In this document: positions 55,821 to 63,944 of the stretch, piece after piece | Numbering within the stretch: position 1 is the stretch's first letter | Layout of the letters: each line of letters begins with the position of its first letter | Assembly (NCBI GenBank): GCA_947588995.1 | Contig: CANPZI010000012.1 | Span: 16,167 to 80,166, forward strand | Length of the DNA: 64,000 nucleotides | Origin: an uncultured Lachnospiraceae bacterium | GTDB taxonomy: Bacteria; Bacillota; Clostridia; Lachnospirales; Lachnospiraceae | Direction: 5' to 3' | The notes under the pieces: generated by a model | Database searches by the model: none | What the model saw: the letters and a program-made list of their open reading frames with translations, nothing else | What the model was told of the DNA's origin: nothing | Program-made: the position numbers and the translations under genes

Positions 55821-57107
55821 ATGAATTGTAACACACAAAACGCAAAAATTGCATCCATAACTGAAAAAACTTTGATTGTTGGTATTGATGTCGGCAGTGA
55901 GGCCCATTATGCCAGAGCCTTTGACTGGCGGAACTATGAGTACTCTAAAAAGCCGCTGGAATTCAGCAACACAGAAGCAGGGTTCCAGATGTTCAAAGCA
56001 TGGATGGAGGATCTGGCAGAAAAACACGGCAAAGACGTTGTGCTTCCCGGTATGGAGCCGACCGGCCACTACTGGTTTGCTTTAGGGAAGTTCCTGCAGG
56101 ACAACGGAATGAGGCCGGTGCATGTAAATCCCCATCATGTAAAAAAATCAAAAGAGCTTGATGACAACAACCCCAACAAGAATGACCGTAAGGATCCCAA
56201 GACGATCGCTGCGCTGGTCAATGAAGGGCGTTTTTCCTATCCTTACATCCCCACCGGCATTTATGCAGAGATCAGGAGCCTGTCAAACCTCCGCTTTCAG
56301 ACACAGGAAGAGATCACAAGGCTTAAGAACAGGCTTGCCAGATGGTTCTCCATCTATTTCCCTGAATACAAAGACGTTTATGGGGATATGAAGGCGGTCA
56401 GCGGGAGGATGGTGTTGAAGGTGGCGCCGCTTCCGGAAGATATCATAAAACTTGGAGTGGAAGGTGTGAACCGGATTTGGAGAGATGCGAAGCTGAGAGG
56501 CGCCGGAATGAAGAGGGCAAAGACCCTGGTAACGGCTGCAGAGCACAGCGTCGGAAGCAGGGAAGCACCGGAGGCGGCAAGGATGGAGCTGAGGAACCTG
56601 CTGGAGGATATGGATGTATATGCGTCAAGGTTAGAAGGGCTGCTGGAAAACATAGCGGAAAAACTGAAAGAGATCCCATATATTGATAAACTCATGGAGA
56701 TCAAGGGGATCGGGCTTGTGACGGTCAGCGGATTCATTGCAGAGGTGGGTGACATTGGACGTTTTGACAGCCCCAAACAGCTGCAGAAACTGGCAGGATA
56801 TGCAATCGTGGCAAATGATTCCGGAAAGCATAACGGCGAGAGTCGGATCAGCTATCGAGGACGGAAACGGCTGAGATATACGCTGTACGAAGCGGCCATA
56901 TCACTGATTGGGAAGAATGCGGAGTTTAAGGAGATTCATGAGTATTACCGGACCAGAAAGGACAATCCGCTAAAGAAGATGCAGTCGGTTGTGGCAATAG
57001 CATGTAAAGTGATCAGGGTGTTTTACGCAATCCTTACAAAGGGAGTGGACTATGATCCGCAAAAACTGATGAGAGACGTCCACAGACCGCAGATGCAGGC
57101 TGCATAA
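55821..57107 (+). CDS. IS110-family transposase
   Basis: 428 residues. The N-terminal DEDD RuvC-like domain has LIVGIDVGSEAHYARAFDW and LPGMEPTGHYWFAL. The C-terminal transposase_20 domain has MEIKGIGLVTVSGFIAEVGD and the serine-bearing AIVANDSGKHNGESRISYRG. The frame is intact, so it may be active. The ATG at 55821 follows GAGAGG. The gene lies between a BlaI-type regulator and an exported-protein/ABC locus. Confidence 0.95.
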   Translation: MNCNTQNAKIASITEKTLIVGIDVGSEAHYARAFDWRNYEYSKKPLEFSNTEAGFQMFKAWMEDLAEKHGKDVVLPGMEPTGHYWFALGKFLQDNGMRPVHVNPHHVKKSKELDDNNPNKNDRKDPKTIAALVNEGRFSYPYIPTGIYAEIRSLSNLRFQTQEEITRLKNRLARWFSIYFPEYKDVYGDMKAVSGRMVLKVAPLPEDIIKLGVEGVNRIWRDAKLRGAGMKRAKTLVTAAEHSVGSREAPEAARMELRNLLEDMDVYASRLEGLLENIAEKLKEIPYIDKLMEIKGIGLVTVSGFIAEVGDIGRFDSPKQLQKLAGYAIVANDSGKHNGESRISYRGRKRLRYTLYEAAISLIGKNAEFKEIHEYYRTRKDNPLKKMQSVVAIACKVIRVFYAILTKGVDYDPQKLMRDVHRPQMQAA

Positions 57108-57560
57108 GCGTCAGGATTAGAAAAAACATGAAAATACCTGCTACGGTTGGATTGAGTTTTCTGTGGAGACGGCAGAGGACTGAATCCAGCCGCAGCAGGA
57201 AGGCTGAAGGCATGAGGAACAGACCGGGGAAACGTCCGCCGAAAGGTGCCGGGACAAGGAATCGTGCAAAAGTCAGTAACACTTAAACAAAGAATGAGCC
57301 AGTAGTCGGCAGGAATATTTTCCATAGGGCAAAGACCCTGCAAAGGAGCTAAGCTGACACCCTGGTTATGGACAGGCGGGACGAAGGAAGTTAGGACTCA
57401 GCAGAGATGCAGATGATCCTGGTAGACACGGGAGGTTCGCTGCCGTAGATGGAGGGGCACACAAAAGGCCATGTAAAGCGAAATACCAAGACGTTTTGCT
57501 TCGTGTACCCCAAACCAGCTATTTTCGTACCAGATACAGAGAAATGTCCATTATCTTGGC
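57108..57560 (+). ncRNA. non-coding tail of the IS110 element, candidate bridge RNA region
   Basis: About 450 bases without a good reading frame, GC-richer than the genes after it and rich in short self-complementary pieces such as AGGG-CAAAGA-CCCT near 57325. If the element is of the IS1111 group this region would encode the guide RNA that pairs with donor and target DNA. The RNA itself was not resolved. The bases from about 57560 to 57636 are AT-rich and hold the start region of the next gene. Confidence 0.35.
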
Positions 57561-57636
57561 TCATTTATCTGAGATATGAATTGAAAATTCCTTGAAAAAT
57601 AAGGGAAAAATACTTGACTAAATAGGGAGGAAAATC

Positions 57637-58050
57637 ATGAAACTGAAATGGAAGAAAAGAATTTTGTTAGTAAGTGTAATAGCTATGTCTTTTGGCAGTC
57701 TGATGGTTGTCAATGCGAGTAATACAGGGGCGTACGGGCCAGTCTATATTACTAAGAGCGGCGACTATATTTCAGGCGGTATCTCGAAAGACGGTGCAGA
57801 GCCGGCCAGCAATTTGGTAGGAGAAGTGCAAGGGAATCGGTCATTGACCTGCTGGATTGTTGATTCTAACGGATCAAGATTGACTGGGAAAGAAACATAT
57901 GACTCTGCAGAAGCCGTATATATGTCATATACTGATGCGGCTGCAGCAAAAGGCAAAGTTGTGAGATTGGTAATTTCCACGGCAATTACCAATTTTACAA
58001 GCACAAGAACATGGGGAAATTGGAATCCGGATTATATTACAAATATTTAA
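57637..58050 (+). CDS. small exported protein of a bacteriocin-like locus
   Basis: 137 residues. A signal peptide (KRILLVSVIAMSFGSLMVVN, cleavage likely after NAS near residue 28) leads to a mature protein of about 109 residues rich in Ser, Thr and Gly. It has one Cys, and the end RTWGNWNPDYI is aromatic-rich. I do not recognise a family with certainty; the shape recalls small proteins encoded with ABC transporters in bacteriocin loci (DUF2712-like). AGGGAGG lies 7 bases before the ATG. A strong hairpin follows and separates it from four transporter genes. Confidence 0.6.
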   Translation: MKLKWKKRILLVSVIAMSFGSLMVVNASNTGAYGPVYITKSGDYISGGISKDGAEPASNLVGEVQGNRSLTCWIVDSNGSRLTGKETYDSAEAVYMSYTDAAAAKGKVVRLVISTAITNFTSTRTWGNWNPDYITNI

Positions 58051-58063
58051 CATTATGAAAAAG

Positions 58064-58099
58064 AAAGGTTGTGCCTGTTTTAAACAGGCACAGCCTTTT
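58064..58099 (+). terminator. 17-bp hairpin between exported-protein and transporter genes
   Basis: AAAGGTTGTGCCTGTTT pairs with AAACAGGCACAGCCTTT (one G-U pair), followed by TTTT overlap and then the GAGGAG ribosome site of the next gene. It may act as a partial terminator that gives more of the exported protein than of the transporter. Confidence 0.7.
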
Positions 58100-58109
58100 G
58101 AGGAGAATT

Positions 58110-58874
58110 ATGCTTAAAAAGGAACTTAAGAGAGCGGTTTTGTCTAAAACGATGCTCATAGCATATGCGCTCAGTCTGCTGTCGCTTATCATAGGCGGGT
58201 GGGATTATGTAAGCGGATTTGTCCGGAATGGCACTTATTTGGAGAAGTATTTGATTTCTTTGGCATACGGGACGGCCTCTCTGCTTGCAATTCTTTTCCC
58301 GATCATCGCGTGTATCCCACACGGATTGTCCTATCGGAATGAGCGCGACAGCGGATTTTATTATTTGTATGTATTAAAGACGGGCTGCAGACAATATCAC
58401 AAAGCCAAGATTATCGCTGTATTTGTATCCGGATTCCTGGCAATTTTTGCGGCCTGTCTTACATGGTATTTATATCTGATTGTGTTTGTGGGAACGGGTA
58501 ATACACAATTCCCGCTCCTGTATGGAATATTTTTTGCAGAGAAACTATATGAACGGCAGCCGTTCCTGTATGGCATGGTCTATACGTTTAACGCAGGGTT
58601 ACAGGGCGGTGTGTTTGCGATTTTGGGCTTGGGTTGTAGCGCAGTAATCAGAAACCGGTACATTGCGGGCTTGCTGCCCTTTGCCTATTGTATTTTTTCA
58701 GCTTCGGTTTTGGAAGTCTATAATCAGGCATTCAATGCGATCACGCTGTTTGTGATCGGACAGTATTTCGGTGGCGCCGTCGGGTACGGCGGAATCCTCA
58801 TTTATGATCTGCTCCTTGTTTTGATTGGGCTTGTGCTGTATGCAATAGGGGAATATCATGTTCATAAAAATTAG
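58110..58874 (+). CDS. ABC-2-like membrane protein 1
   Basis: 254 residues with six hydrophobic segments (about 12-32, 48-68, 95-118, 158-178, 185-205, 225-245). The start LKKELKRAVLSKTMLIAYAL, a short amphipathic helix and first span, is the usual ABC-2 permease beginning. It has no sequence motif that tells its substrate. ATG 58110 has GAGGAG 6 bases upstream. It overlaps the next gene by 17 bases. Confidence 0.75.
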   Translation: MLKKELKRAVLSKTMLIAYALSLLSLIIGGWDYVSGFVRNGTYLEKYLISLAYGTASLLAILFPIIACIPHGLSYRNERDSGFYYLYVLKTGCRQYHKAKIIAVFVSGFLAIFAACLTWYLYLIVFVGTGNTQFPLLYGIFFAEKLYERQPFLYGMVYTFNAGLQGGVFAILGLGCSAVIRNRYIAGLLPFAYCIFSASVLEVYNQAFNAITLFVIGQYFGGAVGYGGILIYDLLLVLIGLVLYAIGEYHVHKN

Positions 58875-59601
58875 CGAAGAGACTCGCCAGCTTTTTTCCG
58901 CAAAAAAGACAGCATTGATTTTGATCTGCATATTTCTGGGTGCAGTCGGAAGTCTGCGTAGCTATATCGGGATATACGAAGGAAATAATCTGTGCGAATC
59001 TGTGATGTTCTATCTGACAAACAAATATTATATTTTGATGCTGGTTCCAATCATGGTGTTAGCGGTAAGCTCGGATAAAGCCGGCATTTACGGAAGATAT
59101 GTGGTGCTTCTCAGGTATAGAAGCAGAACGGAGTATTATCTGGCGCGACTGTGTGCGGAGCTGATACATACGTTTGGAAGTGTCAGCCTGTTTGCGCTGA
59201 TGCCTGTATTATACGGACAATGCCGAAGCCTGTCCGGTGCAGGAACTGTGATCTATACGCAGATATCGGCTGCGACGGTGGTTCTGCAGTATCTGAATAT
59301 TCTATGCTATGCCGTCTGGTTCTGCGTGTTGTGTGAGATGCTGCGTATTGTGATCCGAAACAAAATCCTATATGTTTTGGCGAGCATGGGGATTCCGATT
59401 GTGAATCTTGTAGCCGTTAAGGCAGGGGTTATCTGGCTGGCAAAGTGGCTGCCGTGGCAGAGGATCGCTTTGGAGTTGTATGGCTGGGAGGTTGACGGTT
59501 ATCGGTTTCATTGGGAGTATTGGACTGTACTTGTCGGGCTGTTCTGGTACATAGGAGATTATATTTTTTCACAGAAAGATATTGTGTATGAAAACGGTTA
59601 A
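58858..59601 (+). CDS. ABC-2-like membrane protein 2
   Basis: 247 residues with six hydrophobic segments. ISEETRQLFSAKKTALILIC at the start resembles membrane protein 1. Conserved aromatic residues lie in the last third (LYGWEVDGYRFHWEYWTVLV). It overlaps genes on both sides, which indicates tight translational coupling. Likely a subunit of the same transporter. Confidence 0.75.
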   Translation: MFIKISEETRQLFSAKKTALILICIFLGAVGSLRSYIGIYEGNNLCESVMFYLTNKYYILMLVPIMVLAVSSDKAGIYGRYVVLLRYRSRTEYYLARLCAELIHTFGSVSLFALMPVLYGQCRSLSGAGTVIYTQISAATVVLQYLNILCYAVWFCVLCEMLRIVIRNKILYVLASMGIPIVNLVAVKAGVIWLAKWLPWQRIALELYGWEVDGYRFHWEYWTVLVGLFWYIGDYIFSQKDIVYENG

Positions 59602-60253
59602 AAAACTGCTGTGCCTGACCGTCCTGCATATGATGCTCTGGATATATTCCGCGAAAATGAAAGGAATACCCGCTGATTTTATAACTTTGATGCGGCTGTG
59701 GATGACGGATTTCCGAGGGTTGGATGCAAGCTGCATTCACTGGATTGCGATAAGGATCGTGATATGGATTTATGTACTTTGGGAAATGCTGTGGCTGGAA
59801 CAGGGATTTGCGCTGTATCTGTTTGTTCGGGAACGCAATTACAGAAAGATGTTTGTAAAGCAGTATGTAAAATGCATAGGAGACGTGTTGCTTTACTTTG
59901 GAATGCAGACGGCAATATTTGCGCTGCTATTTGTCAAAAATGGCGGAGCGCCGGGAAATGTGCTGCACAGTATTGCCGGGATCGATCTGTGGATTGTCAT
60001 AGGCAGTGAAGCGTTGGGAGCATTGAACCTGTGTCTGCTTGTCTATTTTTTGTATTGCGTTACGAAGAAAGCGGAACTTGGTTTCCTGATTGTATTGGGA
60101 ATGCGGTTGTCTGTGGGATTCGCCATAGGGAACATCTCACAATATACGAAAGAAAGGCTCATTGTAAATATGGCGGCAGCGGTAATCTTGCTGGCTGTGG
60201 TGATAAATTTTGCGGGCTTCTATTTTTATAAAAGAATACAGGGAGAGATATGA
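59588..60253 (+). CDS. ABC-2-like membrane protein 3
   Basis: 221 residues with about six hydrophobic segments. The ATG at 59588 lies inside the end of the previous gene. It is less conserved-looking than the first two and has charged loops (LFVRERNYRKMFVKQYVKC). It ends one base before the ATPase start, so the set of three membrane proteins and one ATPase is one unit. Confidence 0.7.
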   Translation: MKTVKKLLCLTVLHMMLWIYSAKMKGIPADFITLMRLWMTDFRGLDASCIHWIAIRIVIWIYVLWEMLWLEQGFALYLFVRERNYRKMFVKQYVKCIGDVLLYFGMQTAIFALLFVKNGGAPGNVLHSIAGIDLWIVIGSEALGALNLCLLVYFLYCVTKKAELGFLIVLGMRLSVGFAIGNISQYTKERLIVNMAAAVILLAVVINFAGFYFYKRIQGEI

Positions 60254-60254
60254 T

Positions 60255-60893
60255 ATGGAAAAAGTGGTAAGTATCAGCGGGTTATATAAGGCATATAAAG
60301 ACAATATCCTGTTTGAAAACATGGATTTCGAGGTAAACGCGGGAGAAGTATGCGGCATTGTCGGGAGAAACGGATCGGGAAAAAGTGTTCTGCTCAAAAT
60401 GATCTGTGGTCTTGTGGCACCGGATGAAGGAACAGTAACGGTGTGCGGCAAGGAGTTGGCGGACGGGAAATTTCCTCAAGATATCGGCGTCATTCTGGAT
60501 TGTGCAGGGTTTTTACCGCAGCAGACGGGCTATGAAAATCTTAGCATAATTGCCAAGGTAAGAAATAAGATCGGCAGGGCAGAAATCGAGAATGTTATGC
60601 GCAGAATGGGACTAGATCCAGTATTAAAAGTAAAAGTCGGAAAGTATTCACTGGGAATGAAACAGCGTTTGGCGCTTGCGCAGGCGGTTATGGAAAGTCC
60701 GTCGCTTCTGATTCTGGATGAGCCGATGAATGCTATTGATGCCGATACGGTCATAGAAATGCGTCGTCAGTTAAAGGAACTGAACGAAAAAGATGGGGTG
60801 ACGATCATTCTTACTTCTCACAACCATGAGGATATCGAAAATTTGTGTACCTGTGTCTATGAGATCGAAGCGCATAAGCTGCGAGCAGTTTAA
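60255..60893 (+). CDS. ABC transporter ATP-binding protein (BcrA/lantibiotic-immunity type)
   Basis: 212 residues. Walker A GRNGSGKSVLLK, signature YSLGMKQRLALAQA, Walker B LLILDEPMNAID and the H-loop TSHNHEDIE. The LGMKQR form of the signature is typical of the BcrA/LanF type of ATPases that drive export or immunity to peptides. GGGAG lies about 8 bases before the ATG at 60255. It drives the three membrane proteins encoded just upstream. Confidence 0.92.
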   Translation: MEKVVSISGLYKAYKDNILFENMDFEVNAGEVCGIVGRNGSGKSVLLKMICGLVAPDEGTVTVCGKELADGKFPQDIGVILDCAGFLPQQTGYENLSIIAKVRNKIGRAEIENVMRRMGLDPVLKVKVGKYSLGMKQRLALAQAVMESPSLLILDEPMNAIDADTVIEMRRQLKELNEKDGVTIILTSHNHEDIENLCTCVYEIEAHKLRAV

Positions 60894-60954
60894 GCGCAGG
60901 GCAAAAGATTTGTAAAAATTATTTTTGATTTTTCAAAAAAGTAGTTGACATATC

Positions 60955-60972
60955 GGTTAGCTAATGCTAACC
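60955..60972. promoter_or_regulatory. DtxR/IdeR-like operator 1 before feoA
   Basis: GGTTAGC-TAAT-GCTAACC, perfect 7-bp arms with a 4-base centre. TTGACA lies at 60945-60950 and TATAAT at 60973-60978, so the box sits between the promoter elements. The -35/-10 spacing of 22 is too long for both to belong to one normal promoter. Confidence 0.8.
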
Positions 60973-60985
60973 TATAATACGCAGA

Positions 60986-61003
60986 GGTTAGTGCATACTA
61001 ACC
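60986..61003. promoter_or_regulatory. DtxR/IdeR-like operator 2 before feoA
   Basis: GGTTAGT-GCAT-ACTAACC, perfect arms, centred 31 bases (three helical turns) from operator 1. Confidence 0.8.
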
Positions 61004-61077
61004 AGCCGCCGGCATATGACATACAGTATAGTAAAATGCAGTATCGTCCGGCGGACAGACAGGAAGGAGATGAGCGT

Positions 61078-61287
61078 ATGCCATTGACATTTGCAAAAGA
61101 GGGAGAGGTTTCTTCCATCAAGAAAATCGGCGGCAAGGAGGAGGTCAGGCAGTTTCTTGAGAATCTCGGTTTTGTGGTAGGGGCGGCAGTGACGGTGATC
61201 TCCGCGACGGGCGGCAACCTGATTGTCAATGTCAAGGATTCCAGAGTGGCGATCGGCAAGGATATGGCAAACCGCATTATTGTCTGA
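61078..61287 (+). CDS. feoA: FeoA-domain protein 1
   Basis: 69 residues, an SH3-like FeoA domain that helps the FeoB iron transporter. EGEVSSIKKIGGKEEVRQFL, NLGFVVGAAVTVIS, then VNVKDSRVAIGKDMANRIIV is the family pattern. AAGGAG lies before the ATG at 61078. Two DtxR-type boxes lie upstream and two more lie between it and the second FeoA gene. FeoA-FeoA-FeoB order is common in Clostridia. Confidence 0.92.
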   Translation: MPLTFAKEGEVSSIKKIGGKEEVRQFLENLGFVVGAAVTVISATGGNLIVNVKDSRVAIGKDMANRIIV

Positions 61288-61304
61288 TATGTTTTGCCTT
61301 GCGG

Positions 61305-61322
61305 TAAGTTATCACTAACTTA
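61305..61322. promoter_or_regulatory. DtxR/IdeR-like operator 3, between the feoA genes
   Basis: TAAGTTA-TCAC-TAACTTA, perfect 7-bp arms, 18 bases after the first FeoA stop. It suggests that a second iron-controlled promoter lies here. Confidence 0.65.
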
Positions 61323-61339
61323 TTTTTTGCACGCAAGTA

Positions 61340-61353
61340 AGTTAAGGCTAACT
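61340..61353. promoter_or_regulatory. DtxR/IdeR-like operator 4, between the feoA genes
   Basis: AGTTA-AGGC-TAACT, 5-bp arms with the same 4-base centre, 33 bases from operator 3. Confidence 0.5.
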
Positions 61354-61479
61354 CGAGGGTTGACTGTGGGCAGGAGGAGGCTGGCGATAAGCGGCATATA
61401 CGGCATACAGCCGGGCCGCTGCGGGTGCGGCGCGTGGCGCGCGGTCCGCGGAGATTACAGGAAATGGAGGAGGAGACGG

Positions 61480-61701
61480 ATGAGAACATTGCGGGAGGTG
61501 TCCTGCGGCGAGACCGTGACGGTCAGAAAGCTGTCGGGAGAAGGTCCGGTCAAGAGACGGATCATGGACATGGGAATCACCAAGGGCGTGTCTGTCTATG
61601 TGCGCAAGGTTGCGCCGCTTGGCGACCCGGTGGAAGTCACCGTGCGCGGGTATGAGTTATCCCTGCGCAAGGCGGATGCCGAGATGATAGAAGTCGAGTA
61701 A
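61480..61701 (+). CDS. FeoA-domain protein 2
   Basis: 73 residues of the FeoA/SH3-like fold: LREVSCGETVTVRKLSGEGP, VKRRIMDMGITKGVSVYVRK, then VAPLGDPVEVTVRGYELSLR. GGAGGAGA lies 4-5 bases before the ATG at 61480; the longer upstream frame crosses the operators and is not coding-like. It starts 192 bases after FeoA 1 and 27 bases before feoB. Confidence 0.93.
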   Translation: MRTLREVSCGETVTVRKLSGEGPVKRRIMDMGITKGVSVYVRKVAPLGDPVEVTVRGYELSLRKADAEMIEVE

Positions 61702-61728
61702 GAAGAGAGATAGCAGGAGGAGGAAGAA

Positions 61729-63891
61729 ATGGCAATCAGGATTGCACTCGCAGGAAACCCGAACTGCGGCAAGACGACACTGTTTAACGCGCTGACGGGA
61801 TCGAATCAGTTCGTCGGCAACTGGCCGGGCGTTACGGTGGAGAAGAAAGAGGGTAAACTAAAGGGAAACAAAGATGTGGTCGTCATGGACCTGCCGGGCA
61901 TCTACTCTTTGTCTCCGTACACACTGGAGGAGGTCGTGGCCAGAAATTATCTGATCGGTGAGCGGCCGGATGCGATCATCAACATCGTGGACGGCACGAA
62001 CATTGAGAGAAATCTCTATCTGTCCACACAGCTTCTGGAGCTGGGCATTCCGGTCGTCATGGCGGTCAACATGATGGACGTGGTCAGCAAAAACGGCGAC
62101 AGGATATCCGCGGAAAAGCTGAGTAAAAGTTTGGGCTGCGAGGTTGTGGAGATCTCCGCACTGAAAGGCACGGGTATTCAGGAGGCCGCGGACAGGGCCG
62201 TAGCTATCGCGGGCCGCGGGGAGCAGAAGATCGTGCACAGATTTGACGAGCGCGTGGAAAAAGCGATCTCGGATGCGGCCGCGATGCTTACGGGCGTGAC
62301 GGAGAGCCAGAAGAGGTTCTTTGCGATCAAGCTGTTGGAGAAAGATGCCAAGATCAGAGAGCAGCTTGCGTCCGTTCCTGATGTGAGCGCGCAGATCGGC
62401 AGTCTGGAAGAGGCTTTTGACGACGATACGGAGAGCATCATCACCAACGAACGGTATGTGTATATCGCCTCCATCATCAAGGACTGTATTGTCAGGAATC
62501 AGAAGAAGACGATGACCACTTCCGACAAAATTGACAGAATTGTGACAAACAGATGGCTTGCGCTGCCGATTTTTGCGGTGATCATGTTTATTGTATACTA
62601 TGTATCCGTAACCACAGTGGGGTCGTTCCTCACGGACTGGACAAACGATGTGCTTTTTGGGGAGATCATTCCTCCCGCCATTGAGAGCCTCCTCGTGAGC
62701 ATTGGCTGTGCGGACTGGCTGCAGGGGCTGATTCTGGACGGTATCGTGGCGGGCGTCGGCGCGGTGATCGGTTTCGTGCCCCAGATGCTGGTGCTGTTCA
62801 TCTTTCTGGCATTCTTAGAATCCTGCGGCTATATGGCGAGAGTCGCTTTTATCATGGACCGCATCTTCCGCAAGTTCGGCCTGTCGGGCAAATCCTTTAT
62901 TCCGATCCTGATCGGTACGGGCTGCGGCGTGCCGGGCATCATGGCCTCCCGCACGATCGAGAACGACAGGGACCGCAAGATGACGATCATGACGACCACG
63001 TTCATCCCCTGCGGGGCGAAGCTGCCGATCATCGCACTGATCGCGGGCGCGTTCTTCAACAATTCCGGCGCGGTGGCGTGGGGTGCGTTCCTGATCGGCA
63101 TCGCGGCGATCATCTGCTCGGGTATCATTCTGAAAAAGACGAAGATGTTTGCGGGCGAACCCGCGCCCTTTGTCATGGAGCTGCCGGCGTATCATATGCC
63201 GACTGTCGGCGCGGTGCTCAGGAGCATGTGGGAGCGCGGCTGGTCCTTTATCAAAAAGGCTGGTACGATCATTCTCCTCTCCACCATCGTGCTGTGGTTT
63301 CTGATGAGCTTTGGCTGGACGGACAGCGGATTCGGCATGCTGGAGGCGGAGCAGCTTGACGCCAGCATTCTGGCGAAAATCGGCGGTTTGATCGCCTGGA
63401 TCTTCACACCTCTCGGGTGGACGCAGGCCGGCGAGGGCTGGAAGATGGCAGTAGCGGCGGTTACCGGCCTGATCGCCAAGGAGAACGTGGTGGCGACTTT
63501 CGGTATGCTGTTCGGGTTTGCGGAAGTGGCTGAGGATGGCGCGGAAGTGTGGGGCAGCCTGGCGGCGGTCATGACGCCCATTGCCGCTTTCGGCTTCCTT
63601 ACGTTCAATCTGCTGTGCGCTCCCTGTTTCGCGGCGATGGGAGCGATCAAGCGGGAGATGAACAACGCGAAGTGGTTCTGGTTCGCCATCGGTTATCAGT
63701 GCCTGCTCGCCTATATCGTGGCGCTGTGTATCTATCAGCTCGGCACATTCTTTGCGGGCGGCGGTTTCGGCATCGGCGCTGCGGTGGCGCTCCTTTTGGT
63801 GATCGGTTTCCTCTATCTGCTGTTCAGACCGTACAAGGAGGCCGGTTCTCTGCGGGTTGACACGGCGAAGATTGCCAAGGCGGCAAAGTAA
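61729..63891 (+). CDS. feoB: ferrous iron transporter B
   Basis: 720 residues. The N-terminal G domain has G1 GNPNCGKTTLFN, G2 region GNWPGVTVEKKEG, G3 DLPGIYSLSPY and G4 NMMD. A helical insertion follows, then about eight spans with two Gate domains (LIGTGCGVPGIMASRTIEND and the related NLLCAPCFAAMGAIKREMNN). It imports Fe2+ into the cell. GGAGGAGGAAG precedes the ATG. It is the last gene of the iron operon and is complete in the window. Confidence 0.97.
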   Translation: MAIRIALAGNPNCGKTTLFNALTGSNQFVGNWPGVTVEKKEGKLKGNKDVVVMDLPGIYSLSPYTLEEVVARNYLIGERPDAIINIVDGTNIERNLYLSTQLLELGIPVVMAVNMMDVVSKNGDRISAEKLSKSLGCEVVEISALKGTGIQEAADRAVAIAGRGEQKIVHRFDERVEKAISDAAAMLTGVTESQKRFFAIKLLEKDAKIREQLASVPDVSAQIGSLEEAFDDDTESIITNERYVYIASIIKDCIVRNQKKTMTTSDKIDRIVTNRWLALPIFAVIMFIVYYVSVTTVGSFLTDWTNDVLFGEIIPPAIESLLVSIGCADWLQGLILDGIVAGVGAVIGFVPQMLVLFIFLAFLESCGYMARVAFIMDRIFRKFGLSGKSFIPILIGTGCGVPGIMASRTIENDRDRKMTIMTTTFIPCGAKLPIIALIAGAFFNNSGAVAWGAFLIGIAAIICSGIILKKTKMFAGEPAPFVMELPAYHMPTVGAVLRSMWERGWSFIKKAGTIILLSTIVLWFLMSFGWTDSGFGMLEAEQLDASILAKIGGLIAWIFTPLGWTQAGEGWKMAVAAVTGLIAKENVVATFGMLFGFAEVAEDGAEVWGSLAAVMTPIAAFGFLTFNLLCAPCFAAMGAIKREMNNAKWFWFAIGYQCLLAYIVALCIYQLGTFFAGGGFGIGAAVALLLVIGFLYLLFRPYKEAGSLRVDTAKIAKAAK

Positions 63892-63923
63892 GGTGTGAGT
63901 CCGCGCTTTAGGAATACGGCGCA

Positions 63924-63944
63924 TGTTGGAGTAAAGATATTGAC
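63924..63944 (+). repeat. 21-bp element, copy B
   Basis: Exact copy of 4122-4142, 32 bases after the feoB stop. TATAAT lies at 63987-63992 but no good -35 box at the right distance, so it may belong to a promoter of a gene beyond the window. Bases 63892-64000 hold no gene. Confidence 0.55.

Larger units (their letters stand above)
55700..57560 (+). mobile_element. IS110-family insertion element, ends not defined
   Basis: The transposase gene with its structured leader, plus a tail of about 450 non-coding bases with dense structure, forms one unit. No terminal inverted repeats were found, as expected for most IS110 elements, so both ends are estimates. A long non-coding region after the transposase fits the IS1111 group, where a bridge RNA is encoded there (known biology). 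Confidence 0.7.

Noticed and set aside
60945..60978. TTGACA and TATAAT before feoA read as one promoter
   Set aside because: The spacing is 22 bases, too long for a normal sigma-A promoter. The elements are reported with the operator but not called as a single promoter.
62815..63924. 369-codon open frame antisense to feoB
   Set aside because: Arg/His-rich low-complexity translation, typical of an antisense shadow.
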